From Stenotrophomonas sp. UBA2629 (GTDB taxonomy: Bacteria; Pseudomonadota; Gammaproteobacteria; Xanthomonadales; Xanthomonadaceae), in NCBI GenBank assembly GCA_002359895.1, contig DEOB01000010.1:994125-1058124 (forward strand): 64,000 nucleotides of DNA, in the 5' to 3' direction. This document shows positions 15,913-24,610 of the stretch, piece by piece; the first letter of the stretch is position 1; the number at the start of each line of letters is the position of its first letter. Under the pieces are notes generated by a model that saw nothing but the letters and a program-made list of their open reading frames with translations, did no database searches and was not told where the DNA came from. Position numbers and translations under genes: made by a program.

Positions 15913-17415
15913 ATGACCACGCCCCACCTCCGCGAACAATGGCAGACGCTGGCCGCCGGCCTGACGCTGCGTACCCGCGCATTCATCGACGGCCGTCATG
16001 TGGATGCCGCGTCCGGCGCCACATTCGACTGCATCAGCCCGATTGATGGCCGGGTGCTGGCGCAGGTGGCCGATTGCGGCCAGGTGGACATCGACCATGC
16101 CGTTGCCGCCGCACGCCGCAGCTTTCAAGCCGGCCACTGGTCGAACCTGAAACCGGTCCGGCGCAAGCAGGCGCTGCTGCGGCTGGCCGCGCTGGTGGAG
16201 CGCCATGCCGATGAGCTGGCATTGCTGGAAACGCTGGACATGGGCAAGCCCGTGGGCGAGGCGCGCAATGTGGATATCGCTGGTGTGATCCGTTGCATTC
16301 AGTGGACCGCTGAAGCGGTGGACAAGCTCTACGGCGAAGTAGCGCCCACCGGCAGCAATGAGCTGGGCCTGATCACCCGCGAGCCGCTGGGCGTGGTCGG
16401 CGCCATCGTGCCGTGGAATTTCCCGCTGCTGATGGCGGCGTGGAAATTTGCGCCGGCATTGGCGGCCGGCAACTCGGTGGTGCTCAAGCCTTCGGAGAAA
16501 TCGCCGTTGAGCGCCTTGCGTTTTGCCGAGCTGGTGGCAGAAGCGGGTTTGCCCGAAGGTGTGTTCAACGTGGTGCCCGGCAACGGCAAGGGCGCAGGCG
16601 AGCCGCTGGCGTTGCATATGGATGTGGATGGGCTGGTGTTCACCGGTTCCACCGCCGTGGGTAAGCGCCTGCTGCAATGTGCCGGGCTGTCCAACATGAA
16701 GCGCGCGTACATGGAGTGCGGCGGCAAAAGCCCGAACATCGTCTTTGCCGATGCGCCGGATCTGGATAAAGCCGCCAAGGCTGCCGCCAGCGGCATTTTC
16801 TACAACCAGGGCGAGGTGTGCACCGCGGCCTCGCGCCTGCTGGTGGAACGTTCGATCAAGGATGAGTTTGTCGCGCGGGTCATCGAGCACGGCCGGCACA
16901 TGCAGCCCAAACATCCGCTGGAACCGGACGCGCCGATGGGCGCGTTGGTGGATGAGGCCCAGGCCGCGCGGGTGCTGGGTTACATCGAAGAAGGCACCGC
17001 CGAAGGCGCGCGCCTGCTGCTCGGCGGTAAGCGTGCCGAGGTGGAGGCTGGCGGCTGCTATATCGAACCAACCGTGTTTGATGAAGTGTCACCGCAGCAC
17101 CGCATCGCACGCGAAGAAATTTTCGGGCCGGTCTTGTCCGTGATTGCATTTGATGGCGAAAAGCAGGCACTGCAGATGGCCAACGACAGTGAGTATGGGT
17201 TGGCCGCCGGTGTGTGGACGCGTGATCTTTCGCGTGCACATCGCGTGGCACGCGGCCTGCGTGCTGGCAGCGTGTGGGTGAACTATTGGGATGGCGGTGA
17301 CATGACTGCCCCGTTCGGGGGTTACAAACAATCCGGCAACGGTCGCGATAAATCGCTGCATGCGTTCGACAAGTACACCGAGATGAAAGCGACGTGGATC
17401 AGTCTCGCTGATTGA
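15913..17415 (+). CDS. puuC: Gamma-glutamyl-gamma-aminobutyraldehyde dehydrogenase PuuC
   Basis: A 500-residue NAD(P)-dependent aldehyde dehydrogenase. Catalytic residues are Glu268 (MECGGKSPN) and Cys303 (NQGEVCTA); the cofactor motif FTGSTAVGK and the EEIFGPVLSV motif are present. The N-terminus (LREQWQTLAAGLTLRTRAFIDG in two pieces) and the C-terminus (GGYKQSGNGRDKSLHAFDKYTE, likewise) follow E. coli PuuC closely. It would oxidise gamma-glutamyl-aminobutyraldehyde to gamma-glutamyl-GABA in putrescine breakdown, in the cytoplasm. An AGGAAAC ribosome site precedes the ATG. It is separated from puuB, puuD and puuA by about 6 kb holding unrelated genes, so it has its own promoter. Confidence 0.88.
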   Translation: MTTPHLREQWQTLAAGLTLRTRAFIDGRHVDAASGATFDCISPIDGRVLAQVADCGQVDIDHAVAAARRSFQAGHWSNLKPVRRKQALLRLAALVERHADELALLETLDMGKPVGEARNVDIAGVIRCIQWTAEAVDKLYGEVAPTGSNELGLITREPLGVVGAIVPWNFPLLMAAWKFAPALAAGNSVVLKPSEKSPLSALRFAELVAEAGLPEGVFNVVPGNGKGAGEPLALHMDVDGLVFTGSTAVGKRLLQCAGLSNMKRAYMECGGKSPNIVFADAPDLDKAAKAAASGIFYNQGEVCTAASRLLVERSIKDEFVARVIEHGRHMQPKHPLEPDAPMGALVDEAQAARVLGYIEEGTAEGARLLLGGKRAEVEAGGCYIEPTVFDEVSPQHRIAREEIFGPVLSVIAFDGEKQALQMANDSEYGLAAGVWTRDLSRAHRVARGLRAGSVWVNYWDGGDMTAPFGGYKQSGNGRDKSLHAFDKYTEMKATWISLAD

Positions 17416-17478
17416 TCGGCACCACGCCGTCAAGCCTTCGCTTCAAGCTGCGTGCCCGCTGTTTGAGACTGCAGCCGT

Positions 17479-17505
17479 GCCGCTCTTCCCGCAAGGAAGA
17501 GCGGC
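17479..17505. terminator. Hairpin between convergent puuC and ohyA
   Basis: A perfect 11-bp stem (GCCGCTCTTCC and its complement) with a five-base loop lies between the stops of puuC (17415) and the oleate hydratase (17568). There is no T-run on either side, so it may act with Rho or as a 3' RNA end stabiliser for either transcript. Confidence 0.5.
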
Positions 17506-17567
17506 ATGCTTTCAACGGCTTTGCACCTCCACGCGCGCGTGCTTGGAAAAGACGCGCGTGCCGTGCA

Positions 17568-19532
17568 TCACTCCTTGCCGTTCTTCCGCAGTTGCGTGGC
17601 GAACCGGTCAACCCATTGTGCGAAGCCCTGCAGGGCCAGGCCGCCCTTGTCACGCAGGCTTGCCAGCTCCGCTTCCAACCGCTCGCGACGGGTGGATTCG
17701 CCCTCGCTCTTGGGCAGCGGCGGCAGGATGTGCGCGTAGTAGGTATCCCCCAACAACTTGTGCAGCAGGCGTTCGCCAATGAAGGGCTCACCGTTGTTGA
17801 GTGCGCGCGCGCCCTTGAGCAGGTTGCGGATGTCGTATTGAGTGGGGCTCAGGTCCGGCACCTGTTTGGGCAGGTTGAGCAGTGAATACACCGCGATGCG
17901 TGCGGTACGCACCGAGCTTTCCATGGTGAACACGACATCGTTTGCCGTCTCCACAAACTGCCCCACCAATGCGAGGTTGGTGCAACCTTCCGGCACCACA
18001 TGCGGGCGGTCGCCGGCAGCACGTGGCATGAACTGCGCGGTGATGTAAGGCATCAATGCAAGGCGCACTTTGGTGTGCGGGACAATCGCATCGAGCTGGT
18101 CGGCGATGCCAAGGTGATGGCACAGCTCAGCGACGATTTCGCGGCCGGTGCAGTCTGGCATGTTCTTTTTGACGAAGTTGCCCGGCTGGTCCATCAGCAG
18201 TGCGTAAACCCACATCACCACGGTGTCTTTGGGCTGCCCGGGAAAATGCGGCTGCCGGTTGATGGTGACGCTGAGTACCCAGTTGGAATCGGTGAACGTG
18301 ATGATGCCGCCGGTGACGGTGCGGCCGGAGGTGGGGTCGTTGACCGACAGTTCGCGCAGCCTGTCCACCAGCGGTGATGGTTTGCAGGTGAGCGTTGCCG
18401 ACTCCCACATGGAGCGGTCGATGTCGCCACAGAACTTGTCGGGTTTGCCGAACACCGGTGCCTGCTTGGCCAGGTTGCGCCACAGGCCCCAACTGCTGCC
18501 CTCGGCCGGTCCGCCATGCCGCTTCTTCAGTACGGGCACGGTGTTCAGGTCACCGTAGGCGGTGTCTTCGGTCATCGAGCCGGTAAGGGCGATGACCAGG
18601 TCGCCCGGTGCCACCTCGATGCGACCATCGCCTTCGGCGGTATGCGTGTGCAACGAGGTGACCGTGCGCTGCTTGCCCTGCACATCGAAATCCATGTCCA
18701 GCACCTGCGTACCGAGCTTCACCTTCACGCCCTTGTCGCGCAGCAGGCCAATCAGCGGTTTGACGAAGGTGTCGTACTGGTTGAACTTGGGGAACACCAG
18801 CGTCGACATGTCGCCGAAGCCATCAATGGCGTCAAGAAAGCGATGCATGTACAGCTTCATTTCCAGCAGGCTGTGCCAGTTCTCGAACGCGAACATCGAG
18901 CGGAACAGGAACCAGAAATTGCTGGCCAGAAAGCCTTCGCTGAAATGATCCTGGATGGTGAGGTCGTCCAGCTCATCCTTGCGTTTGAGCAGCAGGCTCA
19001 CTACTTCCCATTGCTGCTTGCGGCTCAGCCCGAAGCGGGTGAAATCGGCAAGCACTTCGCCCTGTTTGTGCATCAGGCGCGCCTTGGACCAGTTGGGGTC
19101 GGCGTCGTTGGCCAAGCGGTACTCGTCCAGCACGCTGTAGCCCTCGGGCAGCTCCAGCGCCGGCACATCCTGGAACATGTCCCAGAGATTGTCGTAGTTC
19201 CAGTTCATTTCGCGGCCACCGCGTACCAGGTAGCCATCTTCGGGATTGCCCGAGCCGTCCAGCGAGCCACCTTCAACACCCAGCCCCTCGACGATGGTGA
19301 TGTTCTCCGCGGGCATGTGGGCATCGCGGATCAGGTAAAACGCCGCCGCCATGCCGGCAATGCCGCCGCCGATGATCCAAGCCTTGCGGGATTGAATGCC
19401 TTCGGTGGGCAGCGGCTTGAAGCGCTGATAGTTGCCGACCATATCTGGCGGCGGCAGCGTGTTGAGCGGTGTGTTGTGCCAGTAGCGGCGTGTGGCATCG
19501 GCCTCATGCTCGAAGCGTGTGGGATCGGTCAT
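17568..19532 (-). CDS. ohyA: Oleate hydratase
   Basis: A 654-residue flavoprotein of the MCRA (myosin-cross-reactive antigen) family. The N-terminal FAD-binding segment is WIIGGGIAGMAAAFYL, followed by EGLGVEGGSLDGSG and the family hallmark GGREMNWNYDNLWDMF. The enzyme adds water across the cis-9 double bond of oleic or linoleic acid to give 10-hydroxy acids, often viewed as detoxification of unsaturated fatty acids. I chose the ATG at 19532, next to an AGGAAAAC ribosome site, over a GTG one codon earlier. It is transcribed divergently from the MFS carrier at 19742. Length is normal for long-form enzymes. Confidence 0.92.
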   Translation of the reverse strand: MTDPTRFEHEADATRRYWHNTPLNTLPPPDMVGNYQRFKPLPTEGIQSRKAWIIGGGIAGMAAAFYLIRDAHMPAENITIVEGLGVEGGSLDGSGNPEDGYLVRGGREMNWNYDNLWDMFQDVPALELPEGYSVLDEYRLANDADPNWSKARLMHKQGEVLADFTRFGLSRKQQWEVVSLLLKRKDELDDLTIQDHFSEGFLASNFWFLFRSMFAFENWHSLLEMKLYMHRFLDAIDGFGDMSTLVFPKFNQYDTFVKPLIGLLRDKGVKVKLGTQVLDMDFDVQGKQRTVTSLHTHTAEGDGRIEVAPGDLVIALTGSMTEDTAYGDLNTVPVLKKRHGGPAEGSSWGLWRNLAKQAPVFGKPDKFCGDIDRSMWESATLTCKPSPLVDRLRELSVNDPTSGRTVTGGIITFTDSNWVLSVTINRQPHFPGQPKDTVVMWVYALLMDQPGNFVKKNMPDCTGREIVAELCHHLGIADQLDAIVPHTKVRLALMPYITAQFMPRAAGDRPHVVPEGCTNLALVGQFVETANDVVFTMESSVRTARIAVYSLLNLPKQVPDLSPTQYDIRNLLKGARALNNGEPFIGERLLHKLLGDTYYAHILPPLPKSEGESTRRERLEAELASLRDKGGLALQGFAQWVDRFATQLRKNGKE

Positions 19533-19741
19533 CACTGTTTTCCTGTAGGGGGGGGAAAGTACTGCGAACGACTAAGGCGTGCAGCGAGCCTAACGGGCGC
19601 GGTGCAGCGCCGGGTTACATGTGTGTGAAGTGCCAGCCAAAGCAGACCGTGTTCGCAATGCAACGGTCTCGCCTGCAACCAGAGGCGTGGCCGCAGGCGG
19701 GCCCATGGCAGACTTGGCGCAACGTTACTGAAGCTCGAACC

Positions 19742-21040
19742 ATGTCGACCGCTGCCATCTCCGCCCCGCTGAACTCCCCCCGCCGCGTGCTGGCCGCCAG
19801 CCTGGTGGGCACCACCATCGAGTTTTTCGATTTCTACATCTACGCCACGGCGGCGGTGCTGGTGTTTCCCAAGCTCTTCTTCCCGGAGAGCAGCAGCGAT
19901 GCGGCCTTGCTGCAGTCGCTGGCGACATTTGCGGTGGCCTTCATCGCGCGACCGGTGGGCTCGGCGGTGTTCGGCCATTACGGGGACCGCATCGGCCGCA
20001 AGGCCACGTTGGTCGCGGCCCTGCTGACAATGGGCGTATCCACCGTGGCCATCGGCCTGTTGCCGACGCATGCGCAGATAGGCCTGCTGGCGCCGATATT
20101 GCTGGCGCTGTGCCGGTTCGGGCAGGGCTTGGGGCTGGGCGGTGAATGGGGCGGGGCGGTGTTGTTGGCCACCGAAAACGCACCGCCGGGCAAGCGCGCG
20201 TGGTACGGCATGTTCCCGCAGTTGGGTGCGCCGCTGGGTTTTCTGCTGTCGGCCGGCACCTTCCTGCTGCTGGGCAAGTTGATGGACGATGCCGCCTTCC
20301 TGTCGTGGGGCTGGCGTGTACCGTTTGTTGCCAGCGCGCTGCTGGTGATCGTGGGTTTGTGGGTGCGGCTCAACATCCACGAAACACCGGATTTCCAGAA
20401 GGCATTGGACAGCGGCACGCGGGTGCGGCTGCCCATGCGTGAGGTGCTGGCGAACCATGGCTTTGCGGTGGTCGCGGGCACCTTGGCTGCATTTGCCACG
20501 TTCGTGCTGTTCTATCTGATGACGGTATTCACGCTGGGCCATGGCACGTCGGTCCTGAGCTATAAGCGCGAGGACTTCCTGCTGCTGCAGATGGTCGGCA
20601 TTCTGTTCTTTGCCGCAGGCATTCCGTTGGCCGCGCTGTACGGCGACCGCTTTGGCACGGTGAAGGCGATGCTGTGGGCAACGCTGGGCATCTTTCTGTT
20701 CGGGCTGTTGTTCCAACCGTTGTTCCATGCAGGGCATCCGCTGCAGGTGCTTTTGTTCCTGTCGTTGGGCCTGTTCCTGATGGGCCTGACCTATGGCCCG
20801 TGCGGCACCATGCTGGCCAGCCTGTACCCGGTGCAGGTGCGCTATACCGGTTCATCGCTGTCCTTCAACCTGGCCGGCATTCTCGGCGCGGCACCGGCGC
20901 CGTATGCGGCAACCTGGCTGGCCGGGAAGTTCGGCATCGCGGCGGTGGGCGGTTACCTGAGCATCACCGCGCTGGTCACCGCTGCTGCGCTGTGGGCCAT
21001 CGCCCAGCGGCAGAAACGCGGGGCTGCAGGAGCGCCGTAA
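19742..21040 (+). CDS. MFS metabolite:H+ symporter (MHS family)
   Basis: A 432-residue, 12-helix major facilitator. The signature of the metabolite:H+ symporter branch is clear: VGTTIEFFDFYIYATAA at the first helix, ARPVGSAVFGHYGDRIGRKATL in the loop 2-3 region (shown in part), and RFGQGLGLGGEWGGAVLLATE at helix 4. Relatives carry shikimate, alpha-ketoglutarate, proline/betaine or citrate. The substrate cannot be assigned. The start ATG at 19742 was chosen over a longer frame because residue 1 is then close to the first helix. It is divergent from ohyA with a 200-base gap; no operator was recognised there. Confidence 0.82.
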   Translation: MSTAAISAPLNSPRRVLAASLVGTTIEFFDFYIYATAAVLVFPKLFFPESSSDAALLQSLATFAVAFIARPVGSAVFGHYGDRIGRKATLVAALLTMGVSTVAIGLLPTHAQIGLLAPILLALCRFGQGLGLGGEWGGAVLLATENAPPGKRAWYGMFPQLGAPLGFLLSAGTFLLLGKLMDDAAFLSWGWRVPFVASALLVIVGLWVRLNIHETPDFQKALDSGTRVRLPMREVLANHGFAVVAGTLAAFATFVLFYLMTVFTLGHGTSVLSYKREDFLLLQMVGILFFAAGIPLAALYGDRFGTVKAMLWATLGIFLFGLLFQPLFHAGHPLQVLLFLSLGLFLMGLTYGPCGTMLASLYPVQVRYTGSSLSFNLAGILGAAPAPYAATWLAGKFGIAAVGGYLSITALVTAAALWAIAQRQKRGAAGAP

Positions 21041-21180
21041 ATCGGGTTGGCCTGGCTCCCACACAAAGAGGCAGGGCGGTACCGATCTGCGGCGTTCCTA
21101 CAGCAACTGGAGGCAGGAACGGCGCGGTCGCGAGACATTCTGGAGGAGGGATCGCGGCCACACCGTTCCCGCACAAACGG

Positions 21181-21642
21181 TCAGCGGAAAATCCGCTTCA
21201 ACGTACGGCCCAGCCAGCTTCCTTCCTGGTGGTCACGTGCAAACTGGTTGAGGTGGCGTTTGACCTGCTCGGCATAGGCCTTGTCATCGCCACGGATGTG
21301 ATTGAACAGCCAGCGCGAAAGCATGTTGCGCAGCTCGTCGGTGACATCTTCACCGGCCTGGAAGCGCAGGCGATACTCGCTCACGCGCTTGCCGAACACC
21401 TCGTGCACGCGCTTGTGGGCGGCACAGAACGGGTAGCCGGCTTCTTCCATCAGCTCCTCTTCAAAGGCGAAGTGCGACATGGTGTAGTCGACCAGTTCGT
21501 CGATGACCTCGGCCACCGCAATGCGCTCCAGGCTTTTCTGAGCGACATGCAGATGGTTGAGCATCTCAACGATGCGCATGTGCTGATGGTCGATGACCTC
21601 CACGCCGGTGTTGAGGTCGTCCTGCCAAACCAGTAGTGCCAT
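21181..21642 (-). CDS. Bacteriohemerythrin
   Basis: A 153-residue single-domain hemerythrin. Diiron ligands are visible in order: the IDHQH motif, H-F-A-F-E (HxxxE), HKRVH (HxxxH), and H-I-R-G-D near the C-terminus (HxxxD). Such proteins bind oxygen reversibly and are linked to oxygen delivery or sensing. The ATG at 21642 follows an AGGGGGG ribosome site. A consensus FNR/Anr box at 21701-21714 is centred 41.5 bases before the predicted transcription start, so induction under low oxygen is expected. The diguanylate cyclase gene ends 85 bases upstream on the same strand. Confidence 0.88.
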   Translation of the reverse strand: MALLVWQDDLNTGVEVIDHQHMRIVEMLNHLHVAQKSLERIAVAEVIDELVDYTMSHFAFEEELMEEAGYPFCAAHKRVHEVFGKRVSEYRLRFQAGEDVTDELRNMLSRWLFNHIRGDDKAYAEQVKRHLNQFARDHQEGSWLGRTLKRIFR

Positions 21643-21672
21643 CGTTTTTCCCCCTGAGAAGTGCTGGACTGC

Positions 21673-21714
21673 ACTGTAGGGGAGGCATTTGTCGGGCGCG
21701 TTGATCTGGATCAA
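21673..21714 (-). promoter_or_regulatory. FNR/Anr-type box and promoter of the hemerythrin gene
   Basis: On the minus strand the sequence TTGATCCAGATCAA (21714-21701) is a perfect match to the FNR/Anr consensus TTGAT-N4-ATCAA. Exactly 22 bases later comes TACAGT (21678-21673), a good -10 hexamer. This is the geometry of a class II activated promoter with the box centred at -41.5 and a start site near 21666, leaving a 24-base leader with the ribosome site. Confidence 0.75.
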
Positions 21715-21727
21715 AAGCGCTTGGCGC

Positions 21728-23056
21728 TCAGTGTTGGCTTGCGCTGCACACCCTGTTACGGCCACCGGCTTTGGCCAGATAAAGCTGGCGGTCGGCCTCG
21801 GTGATGAGGTGATGCAGGTTGCCCTGCTGCAACGGCATACGACACACGCCGATGCTCACGGTCATGGCCAGGGTTTTGTCACCAATCTGCAGGCGCAGGG
21901 CCTGCACCGCCTGCCGCAGCTGTTCGAAATGATGGAAGCTGGCCGTATCGTCCAAGCCCTTCACCAGCAGGCAGAATTCCTCACCGCCGAAGCGCGCGCT
22001 GATGTCCTGCGGCCGGGTGTGTGCCTGTAGAACGCCCGCCACCGCGCGGATGGCGTGGTCACCGGCCTCGTGGCCCAGGCTGTCATTGATGTGCTTGAAG
22101 TGGTCGATATCCACCATTGCAACCGCCACATCGTTGCCACCGCCGGGTTGGGCCAACTGACGTTGGCTGTTTTCCAGAAAGCTGCGGCGGTTGGGCAGGC
22201 CGGTGAGGAAATCGCGGGTGGCCAGATCCTGCAGCGTGCCGATCAACTCCAGCTGGTCCACATTCTGCGAGACGCGGCAGAAGAACTCTTCGCGCGAAAA
22301 GGGTTTGCGCAGGAAATCGTTGGCGCCGTTCTTGAGAAAGCGCGGAATCAGCGATGGATCGGTATTGCCGGAAATGCCGATCACCGCCACCTTGTCGCGG
22401 GCACGCAGGGCGCGCAGCCGTCGGGTCAGTTCAACACCCTCCATGCCGGGCATTTCCTGGTCCACGATCACCAGGCGGATGGCCGGGTCGGCCTCCAGTG
22501 CGACGAGGGCTGAGGCACCATCGGCGGCTTGGCTGACCTGGTAGCCGTACATGCCAAGCAACGCAGCGGCATACGAACGCGCGGATGGAGAGTCGTCCAC
22601 CACCAGCGCGGAGATGCGCCGGTTGCGCTCCATCCGCTGCACCAGCCACACCAGGTAATCGATGCTGCCGGGTGTGTTCTTCAACACGTAATCAATGATC
22701 TGCTGCTGCAGCACGCGCTTGCGCAGGTCTTCGTCATACACGCCACTGACCACGATGGTGGGCAGGCCGCGATTGACGAAGTAATCCACCACCTGGTCGC
22801 GGTCGCCATCGGCCAGCACCAGGCCGGTCAACACCAGGAACCAGCCATTCTCGCGGTCCAGCAGCGCGCCGGCTTCGGCCAGGCTTGAGGCCACGCTCAC
22901 CGGCAGTTCCAGGCGCTGCTCGATGGCCTCACGCAGCATGCTGGTGAACGTGCGCGAGTTTTCCACCAGCAGGATGCGCTGGGGAAGGGGGGCGATGGGC
23001 GGACTGTCAAAGCCGACGTGTGACAGCGCGGCCATAGGGGAAAGGCTGATGGTCAT
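21728..23056 (-). CDS. Diguanylate cyclase with two receiver domains (REC-REC-GGDEF)
   Basis: A 442-residue response-regulator diguanylate cyclase. The first receiver domain (about residues 25-140) is degenerate: the phosphoacceptor position reads VLTGLVL with no aspartate. The second (about 150-265) is intact, with VVDDS, the acceptor in VIVDQEMPGM and the lysine in LRKPF. The GGDEF domain (about 280-440) has the active site RFGGEEF and an RPQD inhibition site just before it, so it should synthesise c-di-GMP with product feedback. I use the ATG at 23056. The hemerythrin gene follows 85 bases downstream behind its own promoter. The cognate kinase is unknown. Confidence 0.87.
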   Translation of the reverse strand: MTISLSPMAALSHVGFDSPPIAPLPQRILLVENSRTFTSMLREAIEQRLELPVSVASSLAEAGALLDRENGWFLVLTGLVLADGDRDQVVDYFVNRGLPTIVVSGVYDEDLRKRVLQQQIIDYVLKNTPGSIDYLVWLVQRMERNRRISALVVDDSPSARSYAAALLGMYGYQVSQAADGASALVALEADPAIRLVIVDQEMPGMEGVELTRRLRALRARDKVAVIGISGNTDPSLIPRFLKNGANDFLRKPFSREEFFCRVSQNVDQLELIGTLQDLATRDFLTGLPNRRSFLENSQRQLAQPGGGNDVAVAMVDIDHFKHINDSLGHEAGDHAIRAVAGVLQAHTRPQDISARFGGEEFCLLVKGLDDTASFHHFEQLRQAVQALRLQIGDKTLAMTVSIGVCRMPLQQGNLHHLITEADRQLYLAKAGGRNRVCSASQH

Positions 23057-23141
23057 CTGCAAGCTATATCGGGCAGATGCGTAAGAACTTTAGCTTCGGT
23101 CGATGCGGGTTGGAGCTACCGGCAGACCCGCGTGCCCCGCA

Positions 23142-24434
23142 TCACCACAGCAGATCGCGCAGCTTGTACCAGGACATCGCCGCCACCAGCAGCGGCATGC
23201 GCAGGGCTTTGCCACCGGGGAAAACGCCATGCGGAATCTTCTCGAACACATCCAGCCGCGCGGACTGGCCGGCGATGGCACTGGCAATCACCTCGCCAGC
23301 CAAACCAGCACTGGCCACACCGTGGCCGGAAAAGCCCTGTGCGAAGTAGATGCTCGGCGTGAGCCGGCCCCAGTGCGGGGCGCGGTTGCGGGTGATGTCG
23401 ATATAGCCGCCCCACACATATTCCAGCTCCACGTCGGCCAACTGAGGAAACACCCGACGCATGCGCCGGGTCATGCTGGCGCGCAGGCCGGGCGGGGGCA
23501 GGGCGGAGTAGTTGGCCTGGCCACCGAACAGCAGCCGGTTGTCGCGGCTGAGGCGGAAGTAATCCAGCGCCCAGTTCACGTCGGCCACGGCCATGTCATT
23601 GCCGATGAGCGCCTTGGCGCGCGCGGCGCCCAGCGGCTGGGTAGCGCCGATATAGGTGCCGACCGGCATCATCCGGGTTTCCAGTTCCGGTGCGATGCCC
23701 TGCAACCACGCGTTGCCGGCCAGCACCACGAAGTCCGCATCAACGCGGCCGTGTTCGGTAATCAAGGCCGGCTGTGGGCTGCGCTGCATCCGGGTCACCG
23801 GGGAGTACTCGTGAATGATGACCCCGGCCGCTTCTGCGGCACGCGCCAAGCCCTGTGCGTAGGCCAGCGGATGCAGATGACCGCTGGCGGCGTCATACAT
23901 CGCGCCGAGGTATCGGTCGCTGGCCAACTCCTCGCGCAGGCGGTCGCGGCCCCACCATTCCAGCGGGTAGTCGTAGCGCTGCGCCATGCGCTCGATATCG
24001 GCGCGCAGGGCACGCTCCTGGCGCGGATGGATCGGCACGCTGGCATGGCCGTCGCGCCAATCGCAGTCAATGTTGTGGCGGGCGATGCGTTGCTTGAGCT
24101 GATGCATGCCGTCGCGCGAGAAATCAAACAGCTGGCGCGCGGCTGCGTCGCCGACCAGTTTTTCCAGCGTGTCCTGTTCGCAGCCATAGCCGACGATGGC
24201 CTGGCCGCCATTGCGGCCCGACGCCCCCCAGCCCACGCGCTCGGCCTCCAACATGGTGACCTTGTAACCCTTCTCGGCCAGTGCCAGTGCGGCGGTCAGG
24301 CCGGTATAGCCGGCACCGAGCACCGCCACGTCGGCACGGGCCTGGCCGCGCAACGGTGCGCGTGCGGGCAGTTGTGGTTGGCTGCTGGCATACCAACTGG
24401 GCGGGTAGGCGGGCTGTGGGGTGTCCACGGACAT
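23142..24434 (-). CDS. puuB: Gamma-glutamylputrescine oxidase PuuB
   Basis: A 430-residue DAO-fold flavin oxidoreductase. It has the dinucleotide-binding motif VLGAGYTGLTAALALAEKG, the GWGASGRNGGQAIVGYG segment (in part) typical of PuuB/OrdL proteins, and the C-terminal FAD contact FAQGFSGHGV. PuuB oxidises gamma-glutamylputrescine to the aldehyde with release of ammonia and hydrogen peroxide, between PuuA and PuuC. The start ATG at 24434 gives the usual N-terminus SWYASS before the Rossmann motif. It is divergent from puuD-puuA-pot, so the 176-base gap probably holds the shared control region; no operator was recognised. Context makes the assignment firm. Confidence 0.88.
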   Translation of the reverse strand: MSVDTPQPAYPPSWYASSQPQLPARAPLRGQARADVAVLGAGYTGLTAALALAEKGYKVTMLEAERVGWGASGRNGGQAIVGYGCEQDTLEKLVGDAAARQLFDFSRDGMHQLKQRIARHNIDCDWRDGHASVPIHPRQERALRADIERMAQRYDYPLEWWGRDRLREELASDRYLGAMYDAASGHLHPLAYAQGLARAAEAAGVIIHEYSPVTRMQRSPQPALITEHGRVDADFVVLAGNAWLQGIAPELETRMMPVGTYIGATQPLGAARAKALIGNDMAVADVNWALDYFRLSRDNRLLFGGQANYSALPPPGLRASMTRRMRRVFPQLADVELEYVWGGYIDITRNRAPHWGRLTPSIYFAQGFSGHGVASAGLAGEVIASAIAGQSARLDVFEKIPHGVFPGGKALRMPLLVAAMSWYKLRDLLW

Positions 24435-24610
24435 CGGGCAGATCAATTCGGCTTGGGGCGGGGAGTGTAGCGACCGGGCTGTGTGCGCCAAGCGTACAGC
24501 CGGTTGAACGGTGCTTATTGTGCCGCGCGGCGCTTGAATGTCAGATGCCTCGCGGTTGCCTAAACGCAGGGCCGGGGGTAGCGTGCCAGCACGTCTTCTG
24601 AGCTTGACGC

